40,249 nucleotides of DNA, from assembly GCF_000743355.1 (NCBI RefSeq), contig NZ_JQEI01000017.1:1-40249 (forward strand). Direction: 5' to 3'. This document shows, piece by piece, positions 15,167-23,454 of the stretch (its first letter is position 1; every line of letters begins with the position of its first letter). Made by a program: the position numbers and the translations under genes. The notes beneath the pieces were generated by a model. That model was not told the origin of the DNA and did no database searches. It saw only the letters and a list, made by a program, of their open reading frames with translations. Source of the stretch: Serratia sp. Ag1 (GTDB taxonomy: Bacteria; Pseudomonadota; Gammaproteobacteria; Enterobacterales; Enterobacteriaceae).

Positions 15167-15588
15167 GATGGCTTCCTCACTGCGCGGTGTTGCCACTGTT
15201 TGAGTTTCTCAATGGCGCTGCTGGCCTGCTCTGGCTCAAGCCATTGCAGGCTATCAACACCGGTTTCACGCTTGATCCAACGAGCCAGGGCCTGCTCCGA
15301 ACTGTCACGAACAATCCCCTGATCGGCCATCTCCAGCCACAAGGCCCGGATTTTCTTCGACTGAGGGCTATCATCCAGGGGGTGCTGTGCTCGCGCCTTC
15401 TTCGCAGGGCGAACCTTGAAGCCTTTCCCCTTTAGAGATTTAAGTACCTTGGTCAATTGAGGAACGTCCATGTCCCGTGTGGAAGTTTTCCCCGTGAGGG
15501 TAAGCAGCATCTGGCTGTAGGTGTCTTTATCCAGCTTGAGTTCGCTACTGGCGATGTGAATAAGCTGGATAAGTTTCGGCTTGGACAT
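15163..15588 (-). CDS. gemA: GemA / Mu gp16-like protein (DUF1018)
   Basis: 141 aa. The start IQLIHIASSELKLDKDTYSQ-MLLTLTGK and the end MADQGIVRDSSEQALARWIKRETG..LQWL match the DUF1018 family containing Mu GemA, a regulator reported to alter host DNA topology and gene expression. It sits directly upstream of mor in the same order as in Mu-like phages. Confidence 0.88.
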   Translation of the reverse strand: MSKPKLIQLIHIASSELKLDKDTYSQMLLTLTGKTSTRDMDVPQLTKVLKSLKGKGFKVRPAKKARAQHPLDDSPQSKKIRALWLEMADQGIVRDSSEQALARWIKRETGVDSLQWLEPEQASSAIEKLKQWQHRAVRKPS

Positions 15589-15597
15589 AATTCCCTC

Positions 15598-15795
15598 CTA
15601 GTCGATGCGTTTTAGGTAATCGACGAATAACGGCAGGGCCAATGGCCACAGCAAGAAAATGACCGACCAGGCCAGCGCCAACTTGATCCCCCGCCAGCGT
15701 CTGAAGCTTCCTGCCAGGCGATGCAATTCGGCAACAGACCAGCCGACATAGCAGAACCAAAAAATGCCGTTGAGGTAAATGACCGGTTCCATCAT
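15598..15795 (-). CDS. Small membrane protein
   Basis: 65 aa with two hydrophobic segments (YLNGIFWFCYVGWSVAEL and LALAWSVIFLLWPLALPLFV) separated by a basic loop. It starts inside the end of the DUF2786 gene (ATGA at 15792-15795) and is translationally coupled. Function unknown; common position for a short inner-membrane protein in BcepMu-like early operons. Confidence 0.65.
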   Translation of the reverse strand: MMEPVIYLNGIFWFCYVGWSVAELHRLAGSFRRWRGIKLALAWSVIFLLWPLALPLFVDYLKRID

Positions 15796-16475
15796 GCGGC
15801 ACCGCCAATTTTTAGCTGTTCCTGACCATCCACTGGTTGGTGCAGTTGCACCTGGCGACCTTCCTGATAGCCTGCTCGCCTGGCCTCCACCGCGCCTCTG
15901 GCGTTACGAGCTTCGCGCCCGTTCAGTTCCTCTGTATGGGTGTACTTTTTCTCCAGCCAGCGTCGCGTCAGGTCTTCTTCCCGCGCTGTCATGGCCAGCT
16001 TTTCAATTTCGTTGAGAACGGCGATGATCCAGCCCTCGGCGAACTTGTCCCCTCTGCTGGTCTTGGTGGTGGTTTTGAGGCGTTTGTTCTGTGTTTTGAT
16101 AAAGTTTTGACGGGCCTTTATCAACTGACGGCCCAGCACTTCAAAGGTATAGGACGCCAGAACAGCACGGTTTTGAGGGCCGTAAAAGCTGACGCGGGTA
16201 CTGATGCCAGAAAGCAACAAGGACTGAACAGCAAAGGCATCCCGGATGATGGCAAGCAGGCCCAGCATATAGGCAGGGGGGCGTGAGCCGCCCACAGGCC
16301 AGTAGTCGCTGATGCTTTCGCTGATATCACTCAACTCTAGGTCAGACTGGTCGATACCATGGTGCTGCATCAGTTTCTGGGCACGTTGCAGAGCCACCGC
16401 CGCTTCGTGTGGATTGCTGGATTTGGACAGGGCATATAGCTTCTTCAGCTTGTCCATGATTTTTTCATTGCTCAT
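15792..16475 (-). CDS. DUF2786 domain protein
   Basis: 227 aa. The DUF2786 signature is at the start: MDKLKKLYALSKSSNPHEAA, then ALQRAQKLMQHHGID (residues 6-40). The rest is helical and basic, with WIIAVLNEIEKLA and a His/Gln-rich tail. Family members are frequent in Mu-like and P2-like phages; their biochemical function is not established. It overlaps both neighbours, so it belongs to the early operon. Confidence 0.8.
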   Translation of the reverse strand: MSNEKIMDKLKKLYALSKSSNPHEAAVALQRAQKLMQHHGIDQSDLELSDISESISDYWPVGGSRPPAYMLGLLAIIRDAFAVQSLLLSGISTRVSFYGPQNRAVLASYTFEVLGRQLIKARQNFIKTQNKRLKTTTKTSRGDKFAEGWIIAVLNEIEKLAMTAREEDLTRRWLEKKYTHTEELNGREARNARGAVEARRAGYQEGRQVQLHQPVDGQEQLKIGGAA

Positions 16476-16740
16476 AGGTTACCCCCAGGCGCTTAGCCAG
16501 GCGCTCCAGCTTTTGCTGTTTATGAAAGTCGATCAGGCTTGCCAGACCGTTATGACGGAACTGTTCAATCATGATCTCAACGTCGGCCATTTCACAGGCC
16601 AGACGGCGTTCAAGACCTTGATGGTTCAACAAGCGGTTGGATTCGGCAGCCAGCTCGCTGGCCTCCTCGGCCAGCTTGCATAACTGTTTGTCGTAGCCGA
16701 ACACCTGCAGGGCCTGCCGGTACAGGGCGAGTTTATCCAT
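16465..16740 (-). CDS. MazG-like nucleotide pyrophosphohydrolase-type protein
   Basis: 91 aa. An all-alpha fold with KLAEEASELAAESNRLL and EMADVEIMIEQF reproduces the EExxE...ExxD metal-binding pattern of MazG/dUTPase-like enzymes, which hydrolyse nucleoside triphosphates. It is about the length of a minimal MazG domain. It may adjust nucleotide or alarmone pools during replication (inference). Confidence 0.72.
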   Translation of the reverse strand: MDKLALYRQALQVFGYDKQLCKLAEEASELAAESNRLLNHQGLERRLACEMADVEIMIEQFRHNGLASLIDFHKQQKLERLAKRLGVTYEQ

Positions 16741-16924
16741 TGTGGGTCTCCATAGGGGTGAGGTCGCCGGAAGGAAGCGCTGCTGCGTATTGCTGGCTGC
16801 AGTGTGGGCAGACCAGGATCAAGTCGACAATCCACTCGCTGAACTCTGGCGTTTGAACCACATCAGCCTGCTTCAGGTTCAGTTGGGACACAGGCTTTTT
16901 GCACTGTTTGCAATGAATAGGCAT
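16733..16924 (-). CDS. Small zinc-ribbon-like protein
   Basis: 63 aa. CKQCKKP at residues 5-11 and VCPHCSQQY at about 38-46 give two CxxC pairs, a probable zinc knuckle. No other domain is present. It overlaps the MazG-like gene by 8 bp and adjoins the Gam stop. Possibly a nucleic-acid-binding accessory factor. Confidence 0.65.
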   Translation of the reverse strand: MPIHCKQCKKPVSQLNLKQADVVQTPEFSEWIVDLILVCPHCSQQYAAALPSGDLTPMETHNG

Positions 16925-17445
16925 TACTGGATCTCCTGCTCAAAAGGCGTGATGGAGAAATCTTCTTTATCCTTATTAAAGGTGATGCCCTTAATATCTT
17001 TCACTGCATCTTTATCTGCCAAAATAGCGTCTTTATTAATTTCCTCTTTGGTACGAATAAAACGGTCGAGTTTCAGGGTTTTTAACGCTTTCAAGACAAC
17101 ATCGACACCTTTGATAGAGACGGAAATTGGACGCGCACGCCACGACACCTCACCGGTATTGAACTTTACCGTCTTGGTTTTGTTGCCATCAGTAATGGCC
17201 TCACGATGCGCTTCACACCAGGTCTGCACACCGTTTTGCAGAGAAGATAGCTGGGCTTTCATGGCCTCAATCTCAGGGGTGTGCTTGTTGGTCAGAATGG
17301 CGATGCGGTCATTAATGTCCGTTTCAACACGGGTTAACTCCCGTTGGATATCACCAATCTTTTTAATATCTTCAATAACCTGCTCGCGTGACTGCGGGAC
17401 ATAGGAAGTCGCCGCAGCTTTAAGCCGCGTTTTACCTTTTGCCAT
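16924..17445 (-). CDS. gam: Gam-like host-nuclease inhibitor
   Basis: 173 aa. The Mu Gam family is recognisable: a long coiled-coil start (VIEDIKKIGDIQRELTRVETDINDRI read in parts), the WCEAHREAITDGNKTKTVKF stretch, GEVSWRARPISVSIKG and a terminal FSITPFEQEI. Mu Gam, related to Ku, coats DNA ends and protects them from RecBCD. Standard length and position, downstream of the transposition genes. Confidence 0.9.
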   Translation of the reverse strand: MAKGKTRLKAAATSYVPQSREQVIEDIKKIGDIQRELTRVETDINDRIAILTNKHTPEIEAMKAQLSSLQNGVQTWCEAHREAITDGNKTKTVKFNTGEVSWRARPISVSIKGVDVVLKALKTLKLDRFIRTKEEINKDAILADKDAVKDIKGITFNKDKEDFSITPFEQEIQ

Positions 17446-17501
17446 TTTTAATTACCTGTATTAAGGGTTAATAAATAAAGAAGGTATTCCGATTAAATTA
17501 A

Positions 17502-17789
17502 TTACCGCACCTCCCAGCTAATCCGGCAGTTGCAAAGCTGAATTTGATACCGTTCATATTTGCCGCATTCATCCGTGCCATACGCATACTTGACGGCCTC
17601 GCCGTTTTCCTGCCGATGTCGACAATTGGCATCATACTGGACGGTGATGGTGGGCCGGGTATACCCATCCAGTTCAATCCGTTCGACGGTAAACCCCATG
17701 GTATTGAGTTGCGTTATTGCCAGGCCGGAAGACGCAAGCTGCATCTGGATCGGCATGTTGTCGCAGGGGATGATCAACCGGCTTCTCAT
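17502..17789 (-). CDS. Hypothetical early protein
   Basis: 95 aa from ATG 17789, which overlaps the upstream stop (ATGA). The product starts MRSRLIIPCDNMPIQMQLAS and contains VERIELDGYTRPTITVQYD plus several Cys and His residues (CRHRQ, DECGKYER, LCNC). Possibly metal-binding. Not recognised. Confidence 0.6.
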   Translation of the reverse strand: MRSRLIIPCDNMPIQMQLASSGLAITQLNTMGFTVERIELDGYTRPTITVQYDANCRHRQENGEAVKYAYGTDECGKYERYQIQLCNCRISWEVR

Positions 17790-18061
17790 GGCGTCACTCC
17801 TTCGAAAACAACTTCTCCCCACCGCCCTGGATGCAATTGGGGGAGTAGCTCTCTGAGATACCACCGGGCCATAAAGGCAGGCTTGGCACGGTAACGGCGT
17901 GCCCCACGTCTGTGGGCTAATAATCTGACGTACTGGCGAGGTTTACCGCTAAACTCACAATCGGAGAAATCTTCAACAAAGTGCAGATGAACATGCTTCC
18001 CTTTGTGCCTCAGTGTCATTCGGTTTGAACGACGCTGTTTCGCTGCGATAGTACGACTCAT
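17786..18061 (-). CDS. Hypothetical basic early protein
   Basis: 91 aa, strongly basic and His/Arg-rich (KQRRSNRMTLRHKGKHVHLH; AHRRGARRYRAKPAFMARWYL). It starts at ATG 18061 with AAGGAAA upstream. It lies 11 bp after the MuB-like gene. Nucleic-acid binding is suggested only by charge. Not recognised. Confidence 0.6.
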   Translation of the reverse strand: MSRTIAAKQRRSNRMTLRHKGKHVHLHFVEDFSDCEFSGKPRQYVRLLAHRRGARRYRAKPAFMARWYLRELLPQLHPGRWGEVVFEGVTP

Positions 18062-18072
18062 GGCGCTTTCCT

Positions 18073-19254
18073 TTATATGCTGCGAATGATGTTGGCATCC
18101 ACAATCGGGATGTCGTTTTCTGCTGCCAGATTCATGGCGGCGGTGACCAGATTGCCGATGGCCAGAGGGTAAAGCAGGCTGACGGTCTCGACAGCGCTGT
18201 TACCGTTTTTGCGGCGCAGGCTGAGCCGTTCGCGAATGGCCTCTACCGCTGACGGGTTCAGCACTTTGTCCATCTCGACACCGGCGCGGGTAAACTTATG
18301 GGCCAGAAACGCATCCAGATGTGCGTCCAGTGGGTCAAGCCTCACCAGTTCGCAACGCTGTACAACCTCGCGAACCTCCTGGCTGCGTTCAGATAACTTC
18401 TGCTGCAGCTCAGGTTGGCCAATCAGGATGATGGAAATCAGCTTTTTGAACCCGTCCTCAAGTTCAAAGAAGCGCTTCAGGTGCTTCAGGGTCGGCACTG
18501 GCAGGCAGTGGGCTTCTTCAATGATCAGAACGTGGCTATGTCCGACCCTGGCGCTCTCTTTCAAAATGCGGTGCAACTGGCGAAAACGGGCCTCGGGTGC
18601 CGATTTCAGGCGCTCCAGCGGGGCGATGGTGCTGAGGATGGCTTCGGCAATACTGGCCGCTTTCAGCGTCTTACCGGTGCGGTCATTGTCTTCCATCGCC
18701 AGCACATAGGGTTCAATGACAATAATGGGGGCATGTTCCCGGTTGATGCGGTCAATCAGGTCGCGGCGCAACGTGGATTTGCCTGAGCCTGACTCGCCAT
18801 GCACTGCAATGAATCCACCGTATTTCGCCGTCTGGTACATGGATTCACGCACGTAGCGGCTTTCCGGCGTCAGAAAAACGTCTTCGGTGCTTTGCATGGC
18901 CGCTTCATCAAACGGGTTGCGGAAGATGCCAAAGTGTTTACGGGTGTCAGGAAGCAATACCTGCTTTTTCAGTAACATATTTTCCTCTTTATCGGTCAGG
19001 GATGTGTCGGTGATCGTCCTGGTGTCGACTGGCTGCACTGCATCAGCCTGCACCTCGTCAAAACTGCCAGTGGTATCAATACCTTTCTGCGCCAGAAACG
19101 CGGTGATGCGCTGGCGAACCGCATCGGCATGCTGCCGTGGCCACTGGTTATGATTCACAATCTGCGCCAGCGCCGCTTCTGATATCCCGACAGCCACGGC
19201 CACCGCACTTTGCGTAAGCTGGTGTGCCTGTAGCTGTTGCTTGAATGCCAGCAT
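18073..19254 (-). CDS. MuB-like AAA+ transposition target protein
   Basis: 393 aa. An amino-terminal HTH (residues 1-55, LTQSAVAVAVGISEAALAQI) is followed by an AAA ATPase of the TniB/ExeA type: Walker A GESGSGKS (153-160), Walker B HVLIIEEAHC, sensor region ISIILIGQPELQ. It is the ATP-dependent target-capture and immunity partner of the transposase. GGAGG lies four bases before the ATG; it follows the transposase gene by 13 bp. Confidence 0.9.
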   Translation of the reverse strand: MLAFKQQLQAHQLTQSAVAVAVGISEAALAQIVNHNQWPRQHADAVRQRITAFLAQKGIDTTGSFDEVQADAVQPVDTRTITDTSLTDKEENMLLKKQVLLPDTRKHFGIFRNPFDEAAMQSTEDVFLTPESRYVRESMYQTAKYGGFIAVHGESGSGKSTLRRDLIDRINREHAPIIVIEPYVLAMEDNDRTGKTLKAASIAEAILSTIAPLERLKSAPEARFRQLHRILKESARVGHSHVLIIEEAHCLPVPTLKHLKRFFELEDGFKKLISIILIGQPELQQKLSERSQEVREVVQRCELVRLDPLDAHLDAFLAHKFTRAGVEMDKVLNPSAVEAIRERLSLRRKNGNSAVETVSLLYPLAIGNLVTAAMNLAAENDIPIVDANIIRSI

Positions 19255-19267
19255 GACTCCTCCTGGG

Positions 19268-21073
19268 TTACTTGCTGTTAACCAACCTGACCACCACTTC
19301 AGAGGTCAGCGCCATGTATTCAGCGGCCAATGCCTCTACCTGGTCGGCGGGAACGCCATCAGGGAAGCGGGTCGTGATATCGGTATAGAATGTGCTGTTC
19401 CAAGTTTTCCCCTGCTGTTTGAACTGCTCACGCAGGGTACGTACCACCTCTACCGGATTTAAAAATTGCTCAATGCGTGGGCCACGCACCTTGGAAGCCT
19501 CCCCGCGGACGGGCAGATAGGTCGGCGCGATATCCTCTTCAATATCCTTGAAGGGATTCAGTCGGCCACCGAACGGCAGCGTTCTGGCCTTGAGCGCAGC
19601 TTGCGCATCAGCCGCAGAGGTTGTTTCAGTCAGCAGTTGATCCAGCTCTGCCTTGTTACGTTCAAGCAATGTCTGGGGAACTGGGGCAAAAGATTCGCCT
19701 ATAACGGGTGCATCGATAGGGAAGCCGTTCTCATCCAGCATGATTTCGTCAACCTGATAAAAGCATTCCATGCCGTTGTCATCATGCAGCACGACCCGCG
19801 CCACGTTCTCTTTGAGGGGGACGACGGTGATCAGCACCGACTCGCCGACGCAAACTAAATCCTGTTCAACCAGTGGGCGCAGGTTATAGCTTTTGCCTTT
19901 GAACGGTACGGACATGTCACCCCGAACCTTGCGGCTTTCGGGAGTGGAAACCGCCAGTTCCCGGCAAACGTCCAGTGGTGGTGCCTTGACCAGATGGCCA
20001 CGGATACCTGCCAACCACTTGGCGGTGCGGGTTTCACCATGGCGGCTATGGATATTCTTGCGGTTGAACAGCATGCGCCAGGCACGGGCCTTGTCGTTAA
20101 GGTCGTCCAGGTCGTTAACCTGCTGGAAGCTGAGACGACCTTCGAACTGTCGCTCAATAATGTCACGCGCCTTTTCTACCGACCCAGTTGCACGGGCATT
20201 CCGTGCCTTGTGCGGGATCATCCTGACCCCTAGCGATTTGCACAGGTTGCCCAGCGTGGGGGCTTTTAACGCTGAACCGGGGTCGGTGAACAGGATTTCA
20301 GGAACGCCGTGCAAAATGTCCGCGCCTTCACGCTCCTGCATGGCATTGATGAGAACACTGGCGAAGTTGGCTGAGGTTTCGCCACCGAACTGGTATTCGA
20401 CATAAATCCACCCGCTGGTGTGGTCGGTGATTTCAAACGACCACACGCGGTCTTTGGCGATACGGTCAAGATTGTCAGGCTTGTTTTTGTTGAATTCTGC
20501 CTCTGGCATCATGTAGAGATTGGACTGCCCCAGGCGTATAGCCTTGCTGATTTTCTTGGGGTTTTTCAGGTAGAACAACACGCAGATGGAGGCATCCAAC
20601 TGCCAGACATGATTGGGGTGGCGGCTGACCAGGCGAACATGCGGCGCAGCAATTTTCATCTGGGTAGGGTGAAGGCGATGTTTAAGCAAAGCTCGACGCA
20701 CGGTGTCTTTATGCACCGGCGTGAACTCACCGGTTGCCTGATCCACCTGACCCGCCTGAACCATGCCATTACGGCGACAATCGTCGGTGGCCTGCTCAAT
20801 GCTGTAAAGGCGTTTGCTGGTCATGCGTGTTGATCCCTTAATAGCCGCAGCGATCGTTTTGACTTCCGCTTCACTGATGATGCTTTTACCGGCATCACTG
20901 CGTTTTTTACGTGGTTTGGTGTAAGCCACGGTTTTTAGCTTCTTCAACAGCGTGGATTTGCTGATTTGCAACTCCTCACAGGCTGCCTGATAGATGGCTT
21001 CTTTTGCCCCGTGCGGTGCCATCCGGGCTTCCTTGGCAATCTCTACCAGTCGTTCGTTTAGGATGGCGTTCAT
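19268..21073 (-). CDS. BcepMu-type DDE transposase (MuA functional equivalent)
   Basis: 601 aa. An amino-terminal HTH region (residues about 15-50) is followed by an integrase catalytic core with Asp160 in VWQLDASI, Asp264 in LFTDPGSA and Glu300 in GSVEKARDI, the DDE triad. A beta-barrel-like domain follows (about 390-450), then a carboxy-terminal region that should contact the B protein. This Tn552/IntB-like type is characteristic of BcepMu rather than of Mu itself. It would carry out integration and replicative transposition. Confidence 0.92.
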   Translation of the reverse strand: MNAILNERLVEIAKEARMAPHGAKEAIYQAACEELQISKSTLLKKLKTVAYTKPRKKRSDAGKSIISEAEVKTIAAAIKGSTRMTSKRLYSIEQATDDCRRNGMVQAGQVDQATGEFTPVHKDTVRRALLKHRLHPTQMKIAAPHVRLVSRHPNHVWQLDASICVLFYLKNPKKISKAIRLGQSNLYMMPEAEFNKNKPDNLDRIAKDRVWSFEITDHTSGWIYVEYQFGGETSANFASVLINAMQEREGADILHGVPEILFTDPGSALKAPTLGNLCKSLGVRMIPHKARNARATGSVEKARDIIERQFEGRLSFQQVNDLDDLNDKARAWRMLFNRKNIHSRHGETRTAKWLAGIRGHLVKAPPLDVCRELAVSTPESRKVRGDMSVPFKGKSYNLRPLVEQDLVCVGESVLITVVPLKENVARVVLHDDNGMECFYQVDEIMLDENGFPIDAPVIGESFAPVPQTLLERNKAELDQLLTETTSAADAQAALKARTLPFGGRLNPFKDIEEDIAPTYLPVRGEASKVRGPRIEQFLNPVEVVRTLREQFKQQGKTWNSTFYTDITTRFPDGVPADQVEALAAEYMALTSEVVVRLVNSK

Positions 21074-21076
21074 GGA

Positions 21077-22006
21077 TTAGCGTTCCTCGCTGGGTTCGGT
21101 CAGAAAATCAGGCTTCTTGAAATTCTTATCATCCTCGGTGGGGCCGTTGATCCACTCAGGTTCGGTCTGGACAGGCAGTTCAGGCAAATCGAAACGTGAG
21201 CGCAGGCACTGGATTTCACGTTCAATATCCAGCAGCAGACCGGCCATAAAGCCGGTATGGGGCACGCCTCGTGCCAGGGTGTCTTCATCCAGGCGAACAA
21301 AGCCGTCCGTGATGCTGCCCATGGTTTTTCTGACCATTTCTTCAGCTAGGTCAGAGAGTTGCCCACGCAGTTCATTGATCTCTGCATCAACGGGGAGGCG
21401 TTTGAGTTTTTCCCGCGTTTCTTTCAGCTCGTTGATTTTCTCGTCTTTTTCCGCCACGGTACGGCGTTTGGCGTCTAGGTCTTCACGGGTTTCACGCAGG
21501 GCGGCTTTGAGTTCACGACTGGTCATGCGGTCGATATCGTCCAGCGTCATACCAGCGATGGTGCCGCCATCAGCCAGTTCAGCCAGATCCCCATCGTCCT
21601 CGGTCATTAACTCGAAGAGTTTGGTTTTGCCCAAATGTGCCAGCGCTGGCACATTTGTTTTCAACGTTGGAGAAAGATATTTAGTTGCGGCCTGCATCAT
21701 TCTCGCGGCAGTTCTATATGGGAGAGCCAGTTCATTTTCGAGGATATCGATTAGAACTCCGTGAGGTTCTACCTCCTTAATAATTACGAGGCGCTTACCT
21801 GCTTCCAGCATGGCTTCAGCACTTTGCGCCATATAGAACCGGGCTTCATGCACTATACGGCTGCGGTCATAAGGTAGCCCGTCACCAAACTGCGCCATGA
21901 TCTGCTGGCGGTGTTCGGTCATAGCATTCAGGTTAAGTTGCAGGTCTTCTGCCAGAGGCACATCTTCAACAAGCTGTGTGGTAATGGTGTTTTTTGGCCG
22001 AGCCAT
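21077..22006 (-). CDS. DUF3102 family protein
   Basis: 309 aa. The first 130 residues show the DUF3102 pattern (EARFYMAQSAEAMLEAGKRLV, KEVEPHGVLIDILENELALP, TAARMMQAATKYL). A long charged coiled coil (about residues 160-230, RELKAALRETREDLDAKRR) follows. The gene sits immediately upstream of the transposase, with its stop 3 bp before the transposase start, as in BcepMu. Molecular function is unknown. Confidence 0.82.
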   Translation of the reverse strand: MARPKNTITTQLVEDVPLAEDLQLNLNAMTEHRQQIMAQFGDGLPYDRSRIVHEARFYMAQSAEAMLEAGKRLVIIKEVEPHGVLIDILENELALPYRTAARMMQAATKYLSPTLKTNVPALAHLGKTKLFELMTEDDGDLAELADGGTIAGMTLDDIDRMTSRELKAALRETREDLDAKRRTVAEKDEKINELKETREKLKRLPVDAEINELRGQLSDLAEEMVRKTMGSITDGFVRLDEDTLARGVPHTGFMAGLLLDIEREIQCLRSRFDLPELPVQTEPEWINGPTEDDKNFKKPDFLTEPSEER

Positions 22007-22017
22007 TTCGTCACTCC

Positions 22018-22335
22018 TTAGTTACGGCTACCAGCAAGCACGCGCTGGTTCATTTCTGCTATGCGGGCCTGTGTAGAGGCCATCTCGTTGGCAAAGGACT
22101 GTGCAATCTGCAACAGCATCATGCCGGGGGCATAGCGCCCCGAGTCCAAACGCTGGGCCATGCCTTCGTCGACCAATGTGTTCAGGGTGCGAGTAATGTT
22201 TGCCGGTGACTCCCCCAGAGCTTTGGCTAGTTCTCCATTGGAAATCCCGTTGAGTGAATGTCCTTTTAGCGCTTTCATGACGCGCAGAGCACGCTTAATT
22301 GATGAGGAGGCGTTGGGCGAAATAGTCATAATCAA
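22018..22335 (-). CDS. IclR-like winged-helix regulator
   Basis: 105 aa. The winged HTH is clear: RALRVMKALKGHSLNGISNGELAKALGESPANITRTLNTL, then a wing (DEGMAQRLDSGRYAPGMMLL). A TTG at 22335 has AGAGGG six bases upstream; the ATG at 22329 is further from it. It is the IclR amino-terminal domain without the effector domain, so probably a phage-level regulator in the early operon. Confidence 0.8.
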   Translation of the reverse strand: MIMTISPNASSSIKRALRVMKALKGHSLNGISNGELAKALGESPANITRTLNTLVDEGMAQRLDSGRYAPGMMLLQIAQSFANEMASTQARIAEMNQRVLAGSRN

Positions 22336-22389
22336 TGCTTACCCTCTTTTCTACAGATGAAACGCTGTTACACTGATTGCAAGCATGTA

Positions 22390-22578
22390 TCATGCTGCAA
22401 CGGTGCCGGATTTGAGTCCCAACTTGACGGCAATCTCGTGGGCCTTGCCGTAATTTGCCTTGGCCTGGCCGTTAAGAACGCGATAAACCTCGTTGCGCGT
22501 ATAGCCGTTTTCTTCAGCCCAGCGAGTGAAGGTCATCCCACGCTGCCGGAAGAGAGCTTTGATTTGGTCTGATGTCAT
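22390..22578 (-). CDS. Ner-like HTH regulator
   Basis: 62 aa. The single domain TRWAEENGYTRNEVYRVLNG with downstream KAHEIAVKLGL is the Ner/Nlp-like phage HTH. In Mu, Ner turns down early and repressor transcription. It is transcribed leftward at the head of the early operon, although a gene on the opposite strand and a possible leader ORF lie between it and the early promoter. Confidence 0.8.
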   Translation of the reverse strand: MTSDQIKALFRQRGMTFTRWAEENGYTRNEVYRVLNGQAKANYGKAHEIAVKLGLKSGTVAA

Positions 22579-22603
22579 AACTTTTCACCTTTTGGATAAC
22601 TAA

Positions 22604-22897
22604 ATGGATACTGCTGATACTGAAACTCCCAACAAGCTGCTTTACGAGGGCTTGGAAGGTGTTATGTCTTGTTTGCAGGTACTTGTTATTTGCCTAGGTA
22701 AATCAGGGCATTTGGATACTGCTGAATACACGCGTCTTCTTGCAGAGTGGCGATTGCAGGAAGCTCCACCTGAGTCAATAACAGAAGCTTTGATCGACCG
22801 GATGTTGGCAATGTTGGTTGATGAACCCGAGGTTCTGTTACGGCGTATGAGCATGCAGCTATTACCGGGAAGTGGTGACGAGCAGCAAACTGATTAA
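22604..22897 (+). CDS. Hypothetical plus-strand protein in the immunity region
   Basis: 97 aa, acidic and helical (LLYEGLEGVMSCLQVLVICL, ITEALIDRMLAMLVDEPEVL). Codon use looks genuine. The ribosome-binding site is weak (GGATAA). It lies on the opposite strand to the early operon, inside the stretch that the early transcript from 22987 must cross, so the two transcripts are antisense to each other. Not recognised. Confidence 0.55.
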   Translation: MDTADTETPNKLLYEGLEGVMSCLQVLVICLGKSGHLDTAEYTRLLAEWRLQEAPPESITEALIDRMLAMLVDEPEVLLRRMSMQLLPGSGDEQQTD

Positions 22898-22946
22898 GCT
22901 TTCTTCCAGTTGAGTTGATGAGTGTCTTCAGTTGATTTCTGGTCAT
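22686..22946 (-). CDS. Possible early leader ORF with strong ribosome-binding site
   Basis: ATG 22946 has AAGGAGG six bases upstream and lies about 40 nt after a near-consensus leftward promoter, so ribosomes should start here. The first 27 codons (MTRNQLKTLINSTGRKLNQF...) resemble the start of Ner-like HTH proteins; the rest does not look like a folded protein and overlaps the plus-strand gene. It may be the remnant of a first Ner-type gene or a leader peptide. Confidence 0.35.
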   Translation of the reverse strand: MTRNQLKTLINSTGRKLNQFAARHHFPVIAACSYAVTEPRVHQPTLPTSGRSKLLLLTQVELPAIATLQEDACIQQYPNALIYLGK

Positions 22947-22983
22947 CGTTGCCTCCTTGGTTGATGCAATGATGTTTGGTTTA

Positions 22984-23022
22984 TATGTGATAGATTATGT
23001 GATCAATAAGTCACATAGTCAA
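22984..23022 (-). promoter_or_regulatory. Early promoter and repressor operators of the Mu-like prophage
   Basis: Minus strand TTGACT (23022-23017), 17-bp spacer, CATAAT (22999-22994). TATGTGA occurs at 22984 and 22996 and inverted (TCACATA) at 23011-23017, so an inverted repeat with an 8-bp gap covers the -35 and -10. This is the obvious place for the divergent repressor to block early transcription. Confidence 0.75.
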
Positions 23023-23031
23023 GGTTGGATA

Positions 23032-23454
23032 GTGATTAATAAATCAATATTTGAGCGGCTCAAAGAAGAACGGAAGAAACTTAAGTTGACTCAGGCTACT
23101 GCGGCAGCGCTTGCAGGTATTAAGCGTGAGACATGGAGCCGGTATGAATCTGGACTTATATCACCAGGAATGGAAGTTCTCGCTGCATTGGCTTCTGCTG
23201 GGGCAAACATTCAATACGTTCTAACAGGAGAGTCATCCGGAGTAACTCTTTCCAGAGATGAAATGGAATTACTTCAGCGCTACCGCCAAGCTCCCATTCA
23301 GGTCAAAGGATCAGTGTTATCGGCACTAACAACAGGTTCATCCAAAGAACGAGCAGAGCAGGTAATTCATGGCGATGTTCTTGGGAACGTTATCAAAGGT
23401 AATGTGACCATGGGGACAGGGGCGATAATGAATAAAAACACGAAGAGAAAATGA
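23032..23454 (+). CDS. Mu-like prophage repressor (XRE family)
   Basis: 140 aa from GTG 23032 (AAGG seven bases upstream). The in-frame extension to 22957 would place the operators inside the gene and is unlikely. HTH residues about 6-60: RLKEERKKLKLTQATAAALAG, then RETWSRYESGLISPGMEVL. The end carries a short repetitive stretch HGDVLGNVIKGNVTMG. No peptidase domain is present, so it would not respond to RecA. Its stop overlaps the start of the membrane protein (ATGA). Confidence 0.82.
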   Translation: MINKSIFERLKEERKKLKLTQATAAALAGIKRETWSRYESGLISPGMEVLAALASAGANIQYVLTGESSGVTLSRDEMELLQRYRQAPIQVKGSVLSALTTGSSKERAEQVIHGDVLGNVIKGNVTMGTGAIMNKNTKRK

